A DNA stretch of 64,000 bases from Dendrobium chrysotoxum (GCA_019925795.1 CM034311.1:22566231-22630230); one strand, 5' to 3'. Counted from the stretch's first letter, positions 23,974-35,724 are shown. Notes: generated by a model from the sequence alone, not told the origin. Numbers and translations: made by a program.

Positions 23974-24630
23974 CTTGGGCATATATATGCAAATGTCAAT
24001 GTGTGTCAATTTACTTTTAGGCATTTTGTGCACTGCTGCACACACGCTTGTGCACCTGCATGTGCTCTTAAAGGTATGTCCATGGCATGGTTATAGGTGC
24101 CACGGTAATGAAATGTGTGAAACTATATTATCTAAAATGCCACTATAAAATCACTGTAGTTTGGGGGAGAGAACGAGAATTTTCCCTCTATATTTCTTTT
24201 CTTATATGCACCATTTTGCTTCCTTAGTAATATGTGCATCACTTAGCACTGCATTAGTTGATGCGTGCAAAGTTGCAATCATCAGCTGTTATGGACTTCA
24301 GTTTTGCAATTGAATCCTTGGTTCGGTTTGACTTTCCAAGATGGATACAGCGATTAAATTTAAATCTCATAAGGTATTGATTGCTCAATTACTGATGGCA
24401 AAACTCTTCCTGCGCTTTAGACCTAAAAAGAGCCTATTTTCTATTCATTTTCTTCTATAATTGTTTTACATTTGCTTAATTTCCTGCTTTTCCTTTTATC
24501 TTATATTGCAAGTAGGAAACTTTTGCAGCAGTTAAATGTATTGTTCATTAAAGTTTTGCTAAAATGATCTTTAGCATGTTGTGCAGCATACTTGTCATGA
24601 TCCTTGACTGATTATTGTTATCATGTGTAG

Positions 24631-26235
24631 GGTTTTTTCACAGAAAACATTTCAGGGTGCCAAAAGGTGCGACTGTGACTACCTACACTTGTTCTAAATG
24701 CAAGGAGAAAGAAACTGCAAATGCAAAACCTACATCTCATAAAGCAGCTGGCTTGAAAAGAAAGGCTTCCATGGCTAGGAAGGGAAAACCGGTCTCCATG
24801 TCTAAGAAGTCAACGGAAAATGGGGCTTCTCTGGGTGAGAAATCAAAGGAAAATATGGTTTTCTTGATTAAGAAGTCAAAAGAAAACAAACTTATGATTT
24901 CTAAGACGACTTCTTTGGCTAAGTCAAGGGAAAACCAACAATCCATGGCTAAGAAGTCAAATGAGAATCCTTTCAACTTGGCTGGAAGGTCAAGGGAAAA
25001 TATAGTCTCTATGGCAGTTCAGTGCAGGAAAAATCCTTTCCGTATGGCCCGGAAATTGAAACAAAATATAATCTCCATAGATAACAAATCAAAATTAAGT
25101 CGTACAAAAACTAAAACAAAAAATGGTATAATGAAAAGAAAAAAGAAAATACTTCGAAGAAAGGGACATAATATTTCATCTAAAAAAGCAGAATCCTTGA
25201 AATCGGATAATTTCATAAGCTGGTGCAAGAAGAAGAGATCTTTTCTGCATCATTCCTATTGGTTAAATGGCCTTCTATGGGTAAAGGGGCCTTCAAATGA
25301 AAGAGGAAGGTCTTTCAGAGAAAGGAAGGTTTTCTTTCGGATTCAATCTGCAGAAGACGTCTCTGCAAAACCCATGTGTTGTCTTTGCCGTGAAGATTAC
25401 AATACTGGAGATTTTTTTATTGGTTGTGAAAGCTGTGGAGGTAAACCAGTTATTTTAACTTGCTAATTAATCATATTCATTAATTTTCATGGTGAACATT
25501 TAGTGGCATAAAGCTGAGTTATCGTTTAGGATGCTAGAGGTGCTAGCTGACTGTCAAATATCTCTGCGGGATCTCTTTATATTTTACTATTCACAGCTGG
25601 AAATTAAACCTACATATTTTTGCTTCAACGTCCATTGCTTACATCTATTTTTAGGTTATTCTGTATGGTGTGCTTGCAACTCAGTTTCTGCTTATGAATT
25701 CACATTTTCTATTGTTATGGTTACTGCAGATTGGTTCCATGGTGAGGCCTTTGGCCTAGACCTCGAGAGAGCCAGCAATCTGGCTGGGTTTAAATGTCCT
25801 AAATGTCGCAGGAGAAATGTTCCAGTGTGCCCATTTTCACTAGATCCAACGAGCTGTGATTTTAGGATAAGAAAGGGTTGCAATGTTGCTGGTGAGACTG
25901 TGGATGTTCAGCAAAAAAAATGCGAAGGCAAGTCACAATGTGCTGCTTGTGAATATTGCCCTGATTTAGTTCCTTGTGAAATTCATTCAGAGATGAAAAG
26001 AGAAGTCCCTTCACATTGTCAAGATGAAATTGTCTTGTCCGATGAAATTATTTCAGACTATTCTAGCACTGTGCATCCACCTGGGCATGAAGAAGAAAAT
26101 TTTGTACTTCCCAATGACGAGAGTGTACTTAAAATAAGATTGAAATCATGTAGTATAGATGAGAGTATGAAAAGGACATCAAGGTCCCCCAAAGAGCTTT
26201 TATCCGGACTTGATCTCTTTCAGAGCCACACCTAG
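24631..26235 (+). CDS. PTM/At5g12400-like PHD-finger protein, C-terminal exons only
   Basis: Two exons are visible: 24631-25440 and 25730-26235, joined by a 289-bp GT-AG intron; the junction codon gives CESCG|DWFHG. Exon 1 starts after a TAG acceptor with FFHRKHFRVPKGATV, then a strongly basic region with degenerate repeats of the form KKSxENxxxMA, then LNGLLWVKGP and SFRERKVFF. The PHD-like zinc module is MCCLCREDYN, then CESCGDWFHG across the junction, then GFKCPKCRRRNVPVCPF. The Cys normally three residues after the His is Ala (WFHGEAF), which I recall as usual for this family. Known family members carry a DDT domain upstream and are chromatin or transcription regulators. Exons for the N-terminal part were not found; the solo LTR ending at 23973 lies upstream. 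It may be a 3' gene fragment or the tail of a gene with very long introns. The stop is TAG at 26233. Confidence 0.78.
24760..25110 (+). repeat. Degenerate protein-level repeat (KKSxEN) in the PHD gene
   Basis: Roughly seven units of 16-18 codons, each centred on KSxEN or RSRENxxxMA (KKSTENGAS, KSKENMVFL, KSKENKLMI, KSRENQQSM, KSNENPFNL, RSRENIVSM, QCRKNPFRM). The region is highly basic and probably disordered. Confidence 0.75.
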
Positions 26236-26765
26236 AAGACAATGTTTTCAGCATGCCTCATTAATTATGAAGGTACCAATATTTAAGTAATCATTACCTT
26301 TAAGTACAATCTGTACAACTTGCTTATCTTTGGATATTCATCATTCATTATCTATTATTTACAAATGTGTTATGTGTGCGTCTCTGTTTTTTTTTTTTTT
26401 TTTTTGATGTGGGTGTGCGGGAGCTTCATATTTTACGTTTGGAAGCTGATATAGAGCCTTTTTTTTTACTTGGCAGGTAATTTATTTTTCAATATTTAGG
26501 TTCTCCATAGATTTGATGCATGCTTTTTCTGAGGCCAGCATTTTTAGATTGGTTGGAAAGCATTGTGTTAGAGTTGCTGAAGGTTCCTAGCAAACATATA
26601 TTGGTTGGAAAATTAGAGCAAAACCACATTTCCCAAGGAACTTGATGGCATGGATGGTAGTATCTAGATCTGCAATGACCAATAGCAACAATTCCTTACC
26701 TTTTGTTGTAAGTATGAGAAGAATTCCTTTCCTACCATGGTCGACAATAATCAAGACTTACCCAA
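26236..26765. other. 3' flank of the PHD gene, nothing further recognised
   Basis: T-rich, with a run of about 20 T at 26386-26405. No gene seen. Confidence 0.5.
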
Positions 26766-27690
26766 CTCCTTCCAAATGACCATTTACGAATTGAATGTTA
26801 AAACTTATTTGGACTGGTCTCAACCATCAAATTAGTGATTGATGGAAGGAGAAAATTAGATTGCTTGACTGGTGAAGCAAAAAACTCTTTAGTGATGACT
26901 AGGCTCCTAAATCTGGAGGGAAATCTTGCAAAAACCTATATGTTCTTTCCAACTGTGAATGATAGTTGGGATGTTATTTGTGAAACCTTTCATATTAAAA
27001 AAACTCCTATCAGATGTTTAAATTAAAATTAAGGCTTTGGAAATTTAAACTAAGAGAGTGGGAAGTTGCCATCTATTACAATGAAATGGTAACGTTTTGG
27101 CTAGTGTTGGATCAATGCTATGAAGATTCGTAGGAGAGCTTAAATGATTGTGCAAACTACAAAAAAAAAAAAAGAGAGAGAGAGAGAGAGAGGGAAATTA
27201 CCGAGTTTACATATTTCTTGCTGGAATATACTGCAATTTAGATGAAGTAAAGCCGTAAAGGTAAGGATCTTAAGTAGAATACCTTACCAGTCCATACATG
27301 AATTTTTTTCTGATGTCTAATAGGAAGAATGCATAAAGAAGGTAATGATGTGGATAATAACACCCAAAATGTATTCTAAGATTGAAAATATTGCAATGTT
27401 CTTTAGGGGATTAGTGTTGAGGGAGAAAGAATAAAAAAATGGTATGAATACTACAAAAAGTTATGGCACACAGAGGACACTTGTAGAAAATTCATGGAAA
27501 AGAACACTTAAAGAAGAAACCCTATGACAAGGCAGTTTTTACCGTGAATGAAGAACCCCATCACCAATTCATTGACTTAGAAATGTCACCTTTCACAAAT
27601 GAATAAATCGAGCCCTTGCAAATACTCTTGAAGTCTCCACATTCCCATACTCCTTCCTTTTCTTTAGCATCATAAGTTAATGGAATTGCT
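26766..27690 (+). pseudogene. Ty1/copia-type gag remnant
   Basis: The plus strand translates in pieces to a copia gag of the UBN2/DUF4219 kind: ELNVKTYLDWSQP, VIDGRRKLDCLTGEAK, TYMFFPTVNDSWDVICETF (26835-27026), then YYNEMVTFWLVLDQCYED (about 27075-27130) and LNDCANYKK. A decayed zinc-knuckle segment KKLWHTEDTCRKFMEKN lies at about 27456-27506, and PFTNE near 27590 resembles the region before the protease. Stops and frameshifts are frequent. No LTR pair was identified around it. Confidence 0.78.
27173..27194. repeat. (GA)n microsatellite after an A tract
   Basis: About eleven GA units preceded by 13 A, inside the copia remnant. Confidence 0.9.
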
Positions 27691-28060
27691 TTTTATCCTT
27701 AAAAGTGTGCTACAAAACCCCCGGGGCCTTGATTATATAGCAACTGATCACATGATAGGTCACACACATATAGTTTTGTATACTTTCTACTGATAACCAA
27801 AAAAAAAAGGTTATTAATGGGTACTTCCTGAGTATGGCTGCACTGAGTTCAATTCAAATTTCTCTCATTCTAACTCTTCATAATGTTCTCATGTACCAAA
27901 ATTATCATAAAAACTTTTATTCAATATTAAATTACTCTTGATCACAATTGTCATTTTAATTTGTATCTTTCTTATTTTGAGTTTTAAGAACTAGCTTCGA
28001 GGAGAATAATTGGCAATGCCAAGGAGCATGAAAGGCTATTTCCTTGATGATGGAGGAAAG

Positions 28061-28552
28061 TGTTAGGCCGGCCCTTGGGCTGGCTGAATCGGTCCATCCT
28101 GGACAGGTTCACTGCTACAGAAGGAGGGCCAAGGGGGACAGGCAGAACTAGGGAAAAGGAGGGGCGGCGGCTGAGGTGATGGGGCCCACGGCTTAATTAA
28201 GCTTTGCTTTGGAGGGAAATTTTGAATTAGGGGCTGTTTAGGGATTATGTAATTTTTCTTTTGCTTTAATTAGTTTCTTCTTGTTAGGGTTAGGGTTATC
28301 TTGAATTTGGAGGCTGAATTTGAGATCTAGGGTTTTGCTTTTGGGCTTTAGGCTTTAGCTAGAGATTTGGAGAGTTGAATCTTCCTCTCGAATTGAAGAT
28401 TCTTGTATCGTTTGATGTTTTTCTTGTTCTTTTGCTGAATTGGAGACTTTTGATTGCTGTTTTCTCTATTAAGTTTGGAATTGCTGCACCAAACTTGCTA
28501 AATTCCACTGAAATTCAGCAATTTCCTGCACTGTAATGGCTGTTTTCTATCA
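28061..28552 (+). mobile_element. Solo LTR related to the gypsy element at 19107-21626
   Basis: A 492-bp interval from TGTTAGGCCGGCC to TTTTCTATCA. It shares with the minus-strand LTRs of the gag-only element the start TGTTAG-CCGG, the block TTAGGGTT-TCTTGAATTTGG, the word GAGATCT, a TAGAGATTTGG-AGAG block, and TTCCTCTC-AATTGAAGAT. Flanks GAAAG (28056-28060) and TAAAG (28553-28557) match at four of five bases. No interior follows it. Confidence 0.75.
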
Positions 28553-28690
28553 TAAAGCTGTTTTTAACTCTTGTTTTGAGTCTACTTGTATTTTTGGTAA
28601 TCATGAAATAATGTTGCGGCATTATTGACTTGGTTACCCTAATTTTTAGCACTTAAAACAATTATTTCCAAATATGTTATAGAATAAAGA

Positions 28691-28720
28691 CCCCCCCCCC
28701 CCCCCCCCCTTTTTTTTTTT
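28691..28720. repeat. Poly-C tract (19 C) followed by 11 T
   Basis: Uninterrupted run of 19 cytosines, then 11 thymines. Confidence 0.95.
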
Positions 28721-28949
28721 AAGAGTGAAAAGTTTTCCATTAGCAAAGAAATAGTATTTCACATCCTCCATAATCTAACAAATCATCAGGCTCATTTTCT
28801 GTAATTCACAATGATTGTGGGGTTCATCAAGGATTTCTACTCGGAAAAAAAAATTGTTATGAACATATTATGATTTGTTGGGCCTATTTACTTACAAAGA
28901 AATCAATGGTTTAGGAATTTTTAGAAAAATCTATGCTGTCTCACTCATA

Positions 28950-28952
<3 letters not shown>

Positions 28953-28981
<29 letters not shown>
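28953..28981. repeat. Poly-C tract (21 C) followed by 8 A
   Basis: Uninterrupted run of 21 cytosines, then 8 adenines, 243 bp after the first tract ends. Confidence 0.95.
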
Positions 28982-29960
28982 TAATCATATTTTTTTAGGA
29001 TTGACAATGTCAGAAAATTTTTAACAAAGCTTTGAGTTAGCTTTTCTTAAAAAAAAAGGGTTAGATATTCTTAGAAAAAAAAAGGGATTATTCGTTGAAG
29101 TTTTTGTAATGATACTAGTTAAAAATAGAATTGCTAAAAGAAAAATTAATCACCTATTAAAAGTAGCAAAAACTCTACACTTTATCAATCATGTGACAAA
29201 GTATCTATGGGGTGACACCATACTAATTGATAAATATCTCATGAATTGGATGCCCAAAAAATTTTAAAGTTTCAATTTCCTGTACATATGTTTCAAAAAT
29301 ATTTTTCTTCAGGTTTTTACCCATTCTTCCCATTAAAATATTTTACTTGTTTTTTCACAATCGTGATCAAAATCATGGGAAATTAAAAGGTTGGTTTTTT
29401 TTTTTTTTGCTTGAATTCTATTGTGAGCTTTCCAAATAAAAAATAAAAAAATAAAAAATAAAAACTGGTGCATCATAAAAATTGGTGAGCCTATGAGTAT
29501 TTCGCTACTCATGCTGAAGTCTATGTATATGCTTTTGAGCTTCATTAATATTATAGTTTAAAATTGGATCCTCAAGTGTCACTTGTGCTTGAAGGTGGTA
29601 TCGTGTAGTTCTCAAACTGTAAATATGAGACTCTAAATTTATCATGTTTGATCCGACTTTGATAATGCCTTCATGTTCCTTTACATGTTATTTAAACCGC
29701 ACTGTCCATAATGTCTTCAATAACGATTTTATGTTTTCAAACTTTACTATACCATATAGCGTTCATTCTCTTGTAACTCTTTTCTAGTTGCTTGTGTTGA
29801 ATTGAAATGTAAATTAATCTAATGGCTCTGTTGATTTTCTTTTATTTATTCTTTTGCATAATTGCTAGAGAGATTAATATGTCCATGCATGATTATTCTG
29901 TCGTTAAATATGCAACTTTTGGTAATGGAAGATCTGAACAGTTAATCCCATCGATATTTC
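28982..29960. other. Intergenic, nothing recognised
   Basis: AT-rich with several homopolymer runs. Open frames at 29333-29545 and 29822-30028 lack any motif. Confidence 0.5.
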
Positions 29961-30003
29961 GAGCTTCTAGGTCGGGTCACGACGAGATTGGTATCAGAGC
30001 GAT
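29961..30003 (+). repeat. LTR end and primer-binding-site remnant of a gypsy-type element
   Basis: GGTCGGGTCACGACGAGA directly followed by TTGGTATCAGAGCGATGG. The first part resembles the LTR terminus seen inverted at 22277, and the second is an initiator-Met tRNA primer site. No downstream gag or pol was recognised. Confidence 0.6.
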
Positions 30004-30873
30004 GGTCACATTGCTGCTCATTTCTTAGGCACAATTTTTATCTGTAAATACTATTTGGTTTTGTTCTGTAATACACTTCTGTCATCAATGTCAAATTAGA
30101 AATGAACCATCAGCATGAATTGTATGCTGGCATTTAGAGAATTAGAAATGATTGTTAGAAGTTTGACCAATAAAAGATTTGATTGTATTCCTACACATTT
30201 AACGTTTTTAAATTTGAAATCGGGCATCTCCCCCATTTAGTTGGAGCACGCTATATTGATTGCCATAGGTATTATATGCGTGATTTTTACTTGGCAAGAA
30301 ATGATACATAAAGGGAAAATTTTGTTATGTAGCTTCTGGAATCTATTAAATTTTATATATCTATGCAAGCTAAAAACCTGGAAGCCTCTTCTGTCATCAT
30401 CCCTTTGTGGATAGTTAAGAAGGAATGCTAACTTATCTTTTGACATAGTCTTTTTAATTGGTTAGCTTGGATTCTTCATTAATTCGATTTATTGGGCCAA
30501 ACTTTCTGATTTTGTATATAAATTTAAACCAAGGCTGTTTTACCAATTTTGATTGATTGAACTGTTTTTGTGGTAATGGATATTTACAAGCACTATTTCC
30601 CCAGTACAATCATCCCAACCTGACCCTGTTGGATTACTCCATGATGATCATCAACCTCACATGCCAGTCCTGAAAGGGTTTATCGCATATCAGATTGTAA
30701 TGGGAACATTTATAATGGATGATGTGCTACCTAACATTTTTATCCTTTTATATTTACGGGTGAGTTGGAGTAAATTTGATAGTTGGCTGAGGGCTACCAC
30801 CATCTGATATTATATTTACATATCGTGTTGTTAGAAGTAGAAATAGATGTGGGAGGAAGGAATGTTATATTTA

Positions 30874-30982
30874 GGCTTCATTTGGGATAGCTTTCTTATT
30901 ATTTCTTAAAACAGCTTCTGTAAGGTTATTTTAAGAAGCAGTAACTTTAATAAGCAGTAAAAAAGCCGCCCCAAACGATGCC
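30874..30982. mobile_element. Tourist-like MITE, TTA target duplication
   Basis: 109 bp with ends GGCTTCATTTGGGATAGC and GCCGCCCCAAACGATGCC, flanked by TTA on both sides (30871-30873 and 30983-30985). The interior is nearly self-complementary (TTCTTAAAACAGCTT against AAGCAGTAA). This family recurs at least ten times to 48.6 kb. Confidence 0.85.
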
Positions 30983-31514
30983 TTAATCTCCCACAATAAC
31001 AAAAAATACTTTATGGCTTTTTCAGCACTTTATTATTTGTGATACTCTTACAAGTATTAGGCTCCATGTTAAGAGATGCTTTTCCTTTCTACTTTTTGTA
31101 GAAATTGCTTATACTCGTAAATTTTTTAAAGTTTTGTTTTTGTAACTTCTTGGCAAATTATTTGTTTAAACTTGTAAAACTGAAAAATCAAATCGATTTG
31201 TTCTTTTTTGGTTGATTCAGTTCAGTTTTTGAAGTACTCAGTTTTTTACTGTAAAGCTTTAGTTATTCGATTATTGATTATTGGATTGATTTTGATCTTC
31301 ATAAAACCAATTAAATCAAAACCTGAAGTTGGAAGAGAGGGCTAGTGGAAGTTTTTGATATGATCATATGGGTTATCTGTGTACCTTTGCCTTCTTATGG
31401 TGAATGGAGATCATGCACTTATGAGTCGAGATCCTTTCTCTTTCGTGTATCCCATGCCATTTCGAATACGAAGCAGCGGAACAGGCCCGGTTGGTCATAG
31501 GTGGAAATGGGGAA
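30983..31514. other. Intergenic, nothing recognised
   Basis: AT-rich, with no recognisable coding or repeat structure. Confidence 0.5.
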
Positions 31515-31739
31515 TTAGGGATGATTAGTTGAAGAAGATGAAAGATCGATAGCTGTGATCCCCAACCCTAAGAAAACTAGAAGCACGCCAGATTTCTTAT
31601 TTTTGAGCTTGGAGAAGCCATCAGTCACTAGCCCTAAAGATCCAGCGTAGAGCTCCTCTGCTTCCTTCTCCGACACATCTCTAATGTATTTCCTCACAAA
31701 TCTGCTATAGATACCAGTAGTTACTTCTTTAACTGTCAT
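31515..31739 (-). CDS. Unidentified 74-aa open frame with hydrophobic segment
   Basis: I do not recognise the family. The minus-strand frame begins MTVKEVTTGIYSRF, continues with a charged amphipathic part (YIRDVSEKEAEELYAGSLG) and has a hydrophobic stretch GVLLVFLGLGITAID before the stop. Base composition is more balanced than in the flanks. A TTGCTTAG acceptor-like site lies about 22 bases upstream of the ATG, and the frame stays open to it, so this could be the last exon of a gene whose other exons were not found. It may equally be a gene fragment. Confidence is low to moderate. Confidence 0.4.
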   Translation of the reverse strand: MTVKEVTTGIYSRFVRKYIRDVSEKEAEELYAGSLGLVTDGFSKLKNKKSGVLLVFLGLGITAIDLSSSSTNHP

Positions 31740-33195
31740 ATCTTTGTTTTCATTAATTTCCTAAGCAAAATAAATTCCAATATAAATTATCTTTCTTTAT
31801 AAAATCACATAGGTATTCTCCATTGTCGATTCTCCCAGAATTTTCATACCCTTGTGATATTAATATATCTTTTCTCTAATTATTTTGCTTCTTCTCAGGC
31901 TTAAGATTTCATTGCATTTAAAGTTTTTAATCAAACTATTTTTCTATCTCTTGTTATTCCAAGTGTCTAGTCATGTAATGTGGGTTTCAAAATTTAACTT
32001 TATGCCTCTTCTCTAAAGCTTACCAAACTTTTTTTTTTTTTTTTGGGATAATCTATAATGGAATTTATAATTTCACTTTTTTGCTCTTCTAAAATAATTT
32101 CTTTCATAAAAGTCAATTAGTCATAATGCTATGAAATGATATTAAAAATGCAAATAAGTAATTTGTATAGAATGCTTGCATCTGCATGTTGATTGATAGA
32201 GTATATTTTCTTATGTTTATTGAGGATGCAATGTTGTCACGTGCGCGGAATGAAAAGGTTTTCAAAAAGGTTAGGGAGAAGAGAGTATCTTAATAGATAC
32301 TATTTAGACTATCTTTTGTGACCGTTGTATTATTTATAAAATGATATATGTGATAGATATGGTCAAAATTTATAATTATTCTCAAAATAAATTTTAAATA
32401 TAATTATTTTATGTTTTGTGACAAGCATGTATGCTATTCAAAAATAATGTATCCGCTAATTCATATGGAGCCATCAAGCCGACCCAACTAGATATTAGAG
32501 TTGTATGATTTATATGGATAGAAAGTAATTAATCAGGATCATAGGATCATTCAATATGTAAATACTCCTTACTAAAAATGAAATAGACATTATGTAATTT
32601 TATCACATTGAAAAAAAAAATAGACAATGTATTCCACCTTGTATGGTAGATTTTGTATAGGAAATGATTGATGTTTCTCTAGGGTAGAAGCATGATGTGT
32701 TCACTGAGTTGAGTTAGTCTCTCCCATATATTTATAAACATATGCATATATTACTTAAAAAAAATTAATCGGTGGAATGGAAGAGAGAGCTTATTATAGA
32801 TGCCACGCACTATGAGAAAGGTATTTGTTAAAATAGTTTTAATATTTTCATTAAATGTATTTGAGGTTTTATTGGCTCTTTTAGTATATTAGAAATAATT
32901 TATTAATAGAAAATTTAGCAAGCAAAAATTTTTAATCAACTCTCTAACCATCTGTTCCTATCTTGTTAATTTGAGCCTCCAGATCGAATCGTAATAACTC
33001 CTATGTAAAATATTGGGACTAATAAAATATATAATTGATGAGGCCTAGAAAGAACTAGTGTGTAAAGAAAAGTAAGACTCATTAATGATCATTGCATAGG
33101 ACCGAAGCAAATGAACCAATAAATTAAAAATGCAATTTTTTTGCATTTTGCATAAAAATCTTAAAATTTGCCCTAGTTAGGCTTCATGGCTCTTG
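31740..33195. other. Intergenic, nothing recognised
   Basis: AT-rich; a T18 run at 32029-32044 region. No supported gene or element. Confidence 0.5.
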
Positions 33196-33199
33196 CACT

Positions 33200-33455
33200 T
33201 GGCAATGAGTGCTATGCAACTTATCCCATCATGAGAATCTCAACCATAGCTTGAACCTTCTTAGAAGCTTGACAACCTTGCAAAGCTTGAAGATCAAAAA
33301 AGCCTTACATGCTTGGAGATAATAAAGAAAGAGGTACACTAAGCTAAGAATTGGATAAAGTTTTTTGGGCCGGTTAAGAGATTCGAGCGCGAGCAACGGG
33401 AAGGACTTTCTGTCCGTCAACCAATGAGCCACACTGCTCGATCCCACAAACCTCT
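33200..33455 (-). mobile_element. Candidate tRNA-derived SINE
   Basis: On the minus strand, TGGCTCATTGG (Pol III A-box-like) is followed about 43 bases later by GCTCGAATCTC (B-box-like), the spacing found in tRNA genes and SINEs. The flanking arms do not form a tRNA acceptor stem, so a SINE is more likely than a tRNA gene. The body then continues for about 180 bases. Confidence 0.45.
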
Positions 33456-34359
33456 ACTTAAAAATTCTTATTAGTTCCCTCAAGGTTCCAAGAAGTTGAG
33501 TGTAGCTTCTTTAATTCAATCAAAAGATGTGTGGTAATATAATTTATGTCAGTTGGATTTGCACTCACCAAGACTTTTTTAATTTCTTTCCTTTCTCTTT
33601 TGTTAATACTTCATTGATCTATAGGAATCCTACTATGTACTCATCAACTCCTGAACTATTGTAATTATTCTTTTATTAGTATTTTGCTAACTTATCAATT
33701 TATGAATTAATATTATAATTATTATGTAATGTTTATTCCCTAATTTTGTTTGTTTTATTAGAAGCTTCTCTAGGATCGTATAAGTACTTTACAAATATTT
33801 GAATGATTATCAAATTCTAAAGAGCTGATTGTCAAATAATCTATAAATAATGCATTTACAGATTTCTTCTTTGCACCAATGTCATTAAATTTTGAAAATG
33901 TTCAACTGCCATTTGATTGCTTGGCCATGTTTAGTTCAAGTTGCTCTTCATTTTTTGGATTGAGTTAGTAGCAAAAATGACGATTTTAAATCTTACATAA
34001 ACTTACATCAATAGATTTGAGTAAGATTTAAGCATAATTTATCCTAAATCCAACCTAATAACAAAATTGTTAACTTCAAATCCTACAAAAAAATTAAATC
34101 CTTTAAAATTTTTTGATATTTTATTAATTTGAAGGTTAATTAATTAATAATTGATTATGATATTAATATATAAACTTAAAAAAACTAATTATAATTTATA
34201 ATTTGAAATTTATAACATGTTAATAAAATAGAGCGCGTCATATGCACCTTGCGCCATGAGCCATTGCCCATGCATGGCATAAATAGCACGTGCTATTTTG
34301 ATGTGTTGCGCCGCTCCAAGTAAATAGCGCCGTATGTACCTTTTACCTTGATCCTCTAG
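33456..34359. other. Intergenic, nothing recognised
   Basis: AT-rich sequence. Near 34230-34330 there are words containing GCGCC and GCACGTGC, but no recognised feature. Confidence 0.45.
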
Positions 34360-35480
34360 CCTAAATTTGAGATCTTAAATAAGGTCAATTATTAGGAAGT
34401 CATTTTATTGGGGTCAATTAGATTCTATGAATATTTCTTATGTTAGAGGCCTTAGTTAGAACCCTAACCTTCAGCATTGATTGAGCTCAGTATGACTAAC
34501 TTAGATTGAACATAGAAATTGCATGATATTATCAACCTATAGGAGGAAGTTCTATGTCTATCAAATCTTAATTTTGACCCACATGTTCTTAGGATTGAGC
34601 TAAGTCAAGTTCATGTCAACCTTATTTCTATTTTAATTCGAATTGGGCCCAATTGAATAGTTTGTAGTCTAAGCCTCCAATCACCCTTTCTAGTAGTTTA
34701 GTTATGTGATACTTAATTTCAATTGACCATTGGATCACTTGATTTGAGCTAGGATTCTAGGCCTAACCCATTGTCAACCTAAACCCTAAATCTCTTAAAT
34801 TCTTAGGTCAAAATAGTCATTTTGGATCAATTGATCCAATTAATTTTGATTTAGCCCGAATATGTTAGAAATAACTTAATTGAGCTAAAGTAATCCTTTG
34901 GTTAGCCTAATTGAACATTTAACCCTCTGTTAGTATAAGTTGATCTATTTTACCCATGTCGATCGAAACCTTAGAATTAACAAAATTGTTTGAACCTAAA
35001 GTTAGGATCCAATGTTAATAGGTCAACCATATATTAGCCAAGCCCAAGTTGGCTTTGTTTTGACCAGTTGGTTCGTTAGCTTAAGTTGGCCTGACCAAAT
35101 CAAATCCCTTAGATTTTTTTTAATTGATTAAATTGAACCAAGCAATGATTGAAACTTTTTTCACTTGATTAACCATGTTTGATTTGAGCTCAATTGAGCT
35201 TTGAATCAACTTGATTTAGCTAATTGGTTCACTTGACTTGAATTGACCAAATTTAAAACTTTAATTCAAATTGATGAAATTTGTCAAATCCGTTTGAATC
35301 AAGCCTTTGAGTTGACCTAATTAAATTCACAGCACTCCAATTGAATCCAATAAGCGATCCTTGGTTGAGTCTCTTGAACCCAATTAACCCAACCTAGGCC
35401 AATTCGAAATCCTATTATTCCTACTTAACCCATTTAAGTCATCCTCAATTTGATTAAATTGACTCGATCTAATCCTTCAG
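34360..35480. repeat. Cryptically simple region rich in AATTGA, TTGACC and AACCTAA words
   Basis: About 1.1 kb built from reshuffled short words (AATTGA, TTGAACC, TTGATCC, CAATTGA, GACCTAATT) without a fixed period and with stops in all frames. It looks like old, scrambled tandem-repeat or retroelement spacer DNA. No gene is present. Confidence 0.6.
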
Positions 35481-35542
35481 CTAGGGTTTTTTTTTTTTTT
35501 TTTTTTTTTTTTTTCTTTACCCATTTAAGTCATCCTCAATTT
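35428..35542. repeat. 24-bp exact direct repeat flanking a T28 tract
   Basis: A 24-base sequence beginning ACCCATTTAAGTCATCC occurs at 35428-35451 and again at 35519-35542. The T tract spans 35487-35514. It looks like the scar of an oligo-T/oligo-A insertion with target duplication, or template slippage. Confidence 0.8.
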
Positions 35543-35724
35543 ATTTTTTTTATTTTTTTTTATTTCTTTACCCATATATATATACTAAATTATTTCTAAA
35601 ATTCCATATAAAATGTTTACAAATGAAAGCTAAATCAATTTTTTTAGAAATAAGCAATTAATAATTACAAAAGTAAAATATTTGAAAATCAAATATGTTT
35701 ATGGGCATCCATAAAGATTTATGA

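Noticed and set aside
24270..24380. Additional upstream exon of the PHD gene
   Set aside because: Open and followed by a GT donor, but I could not match it to the family; mentioned only as a possibility.
33229..33447. tRNA gene on the minus strand
   Set aside because: A/B-box-like motifs exist but the acceptor and T-arm pairings do not form.
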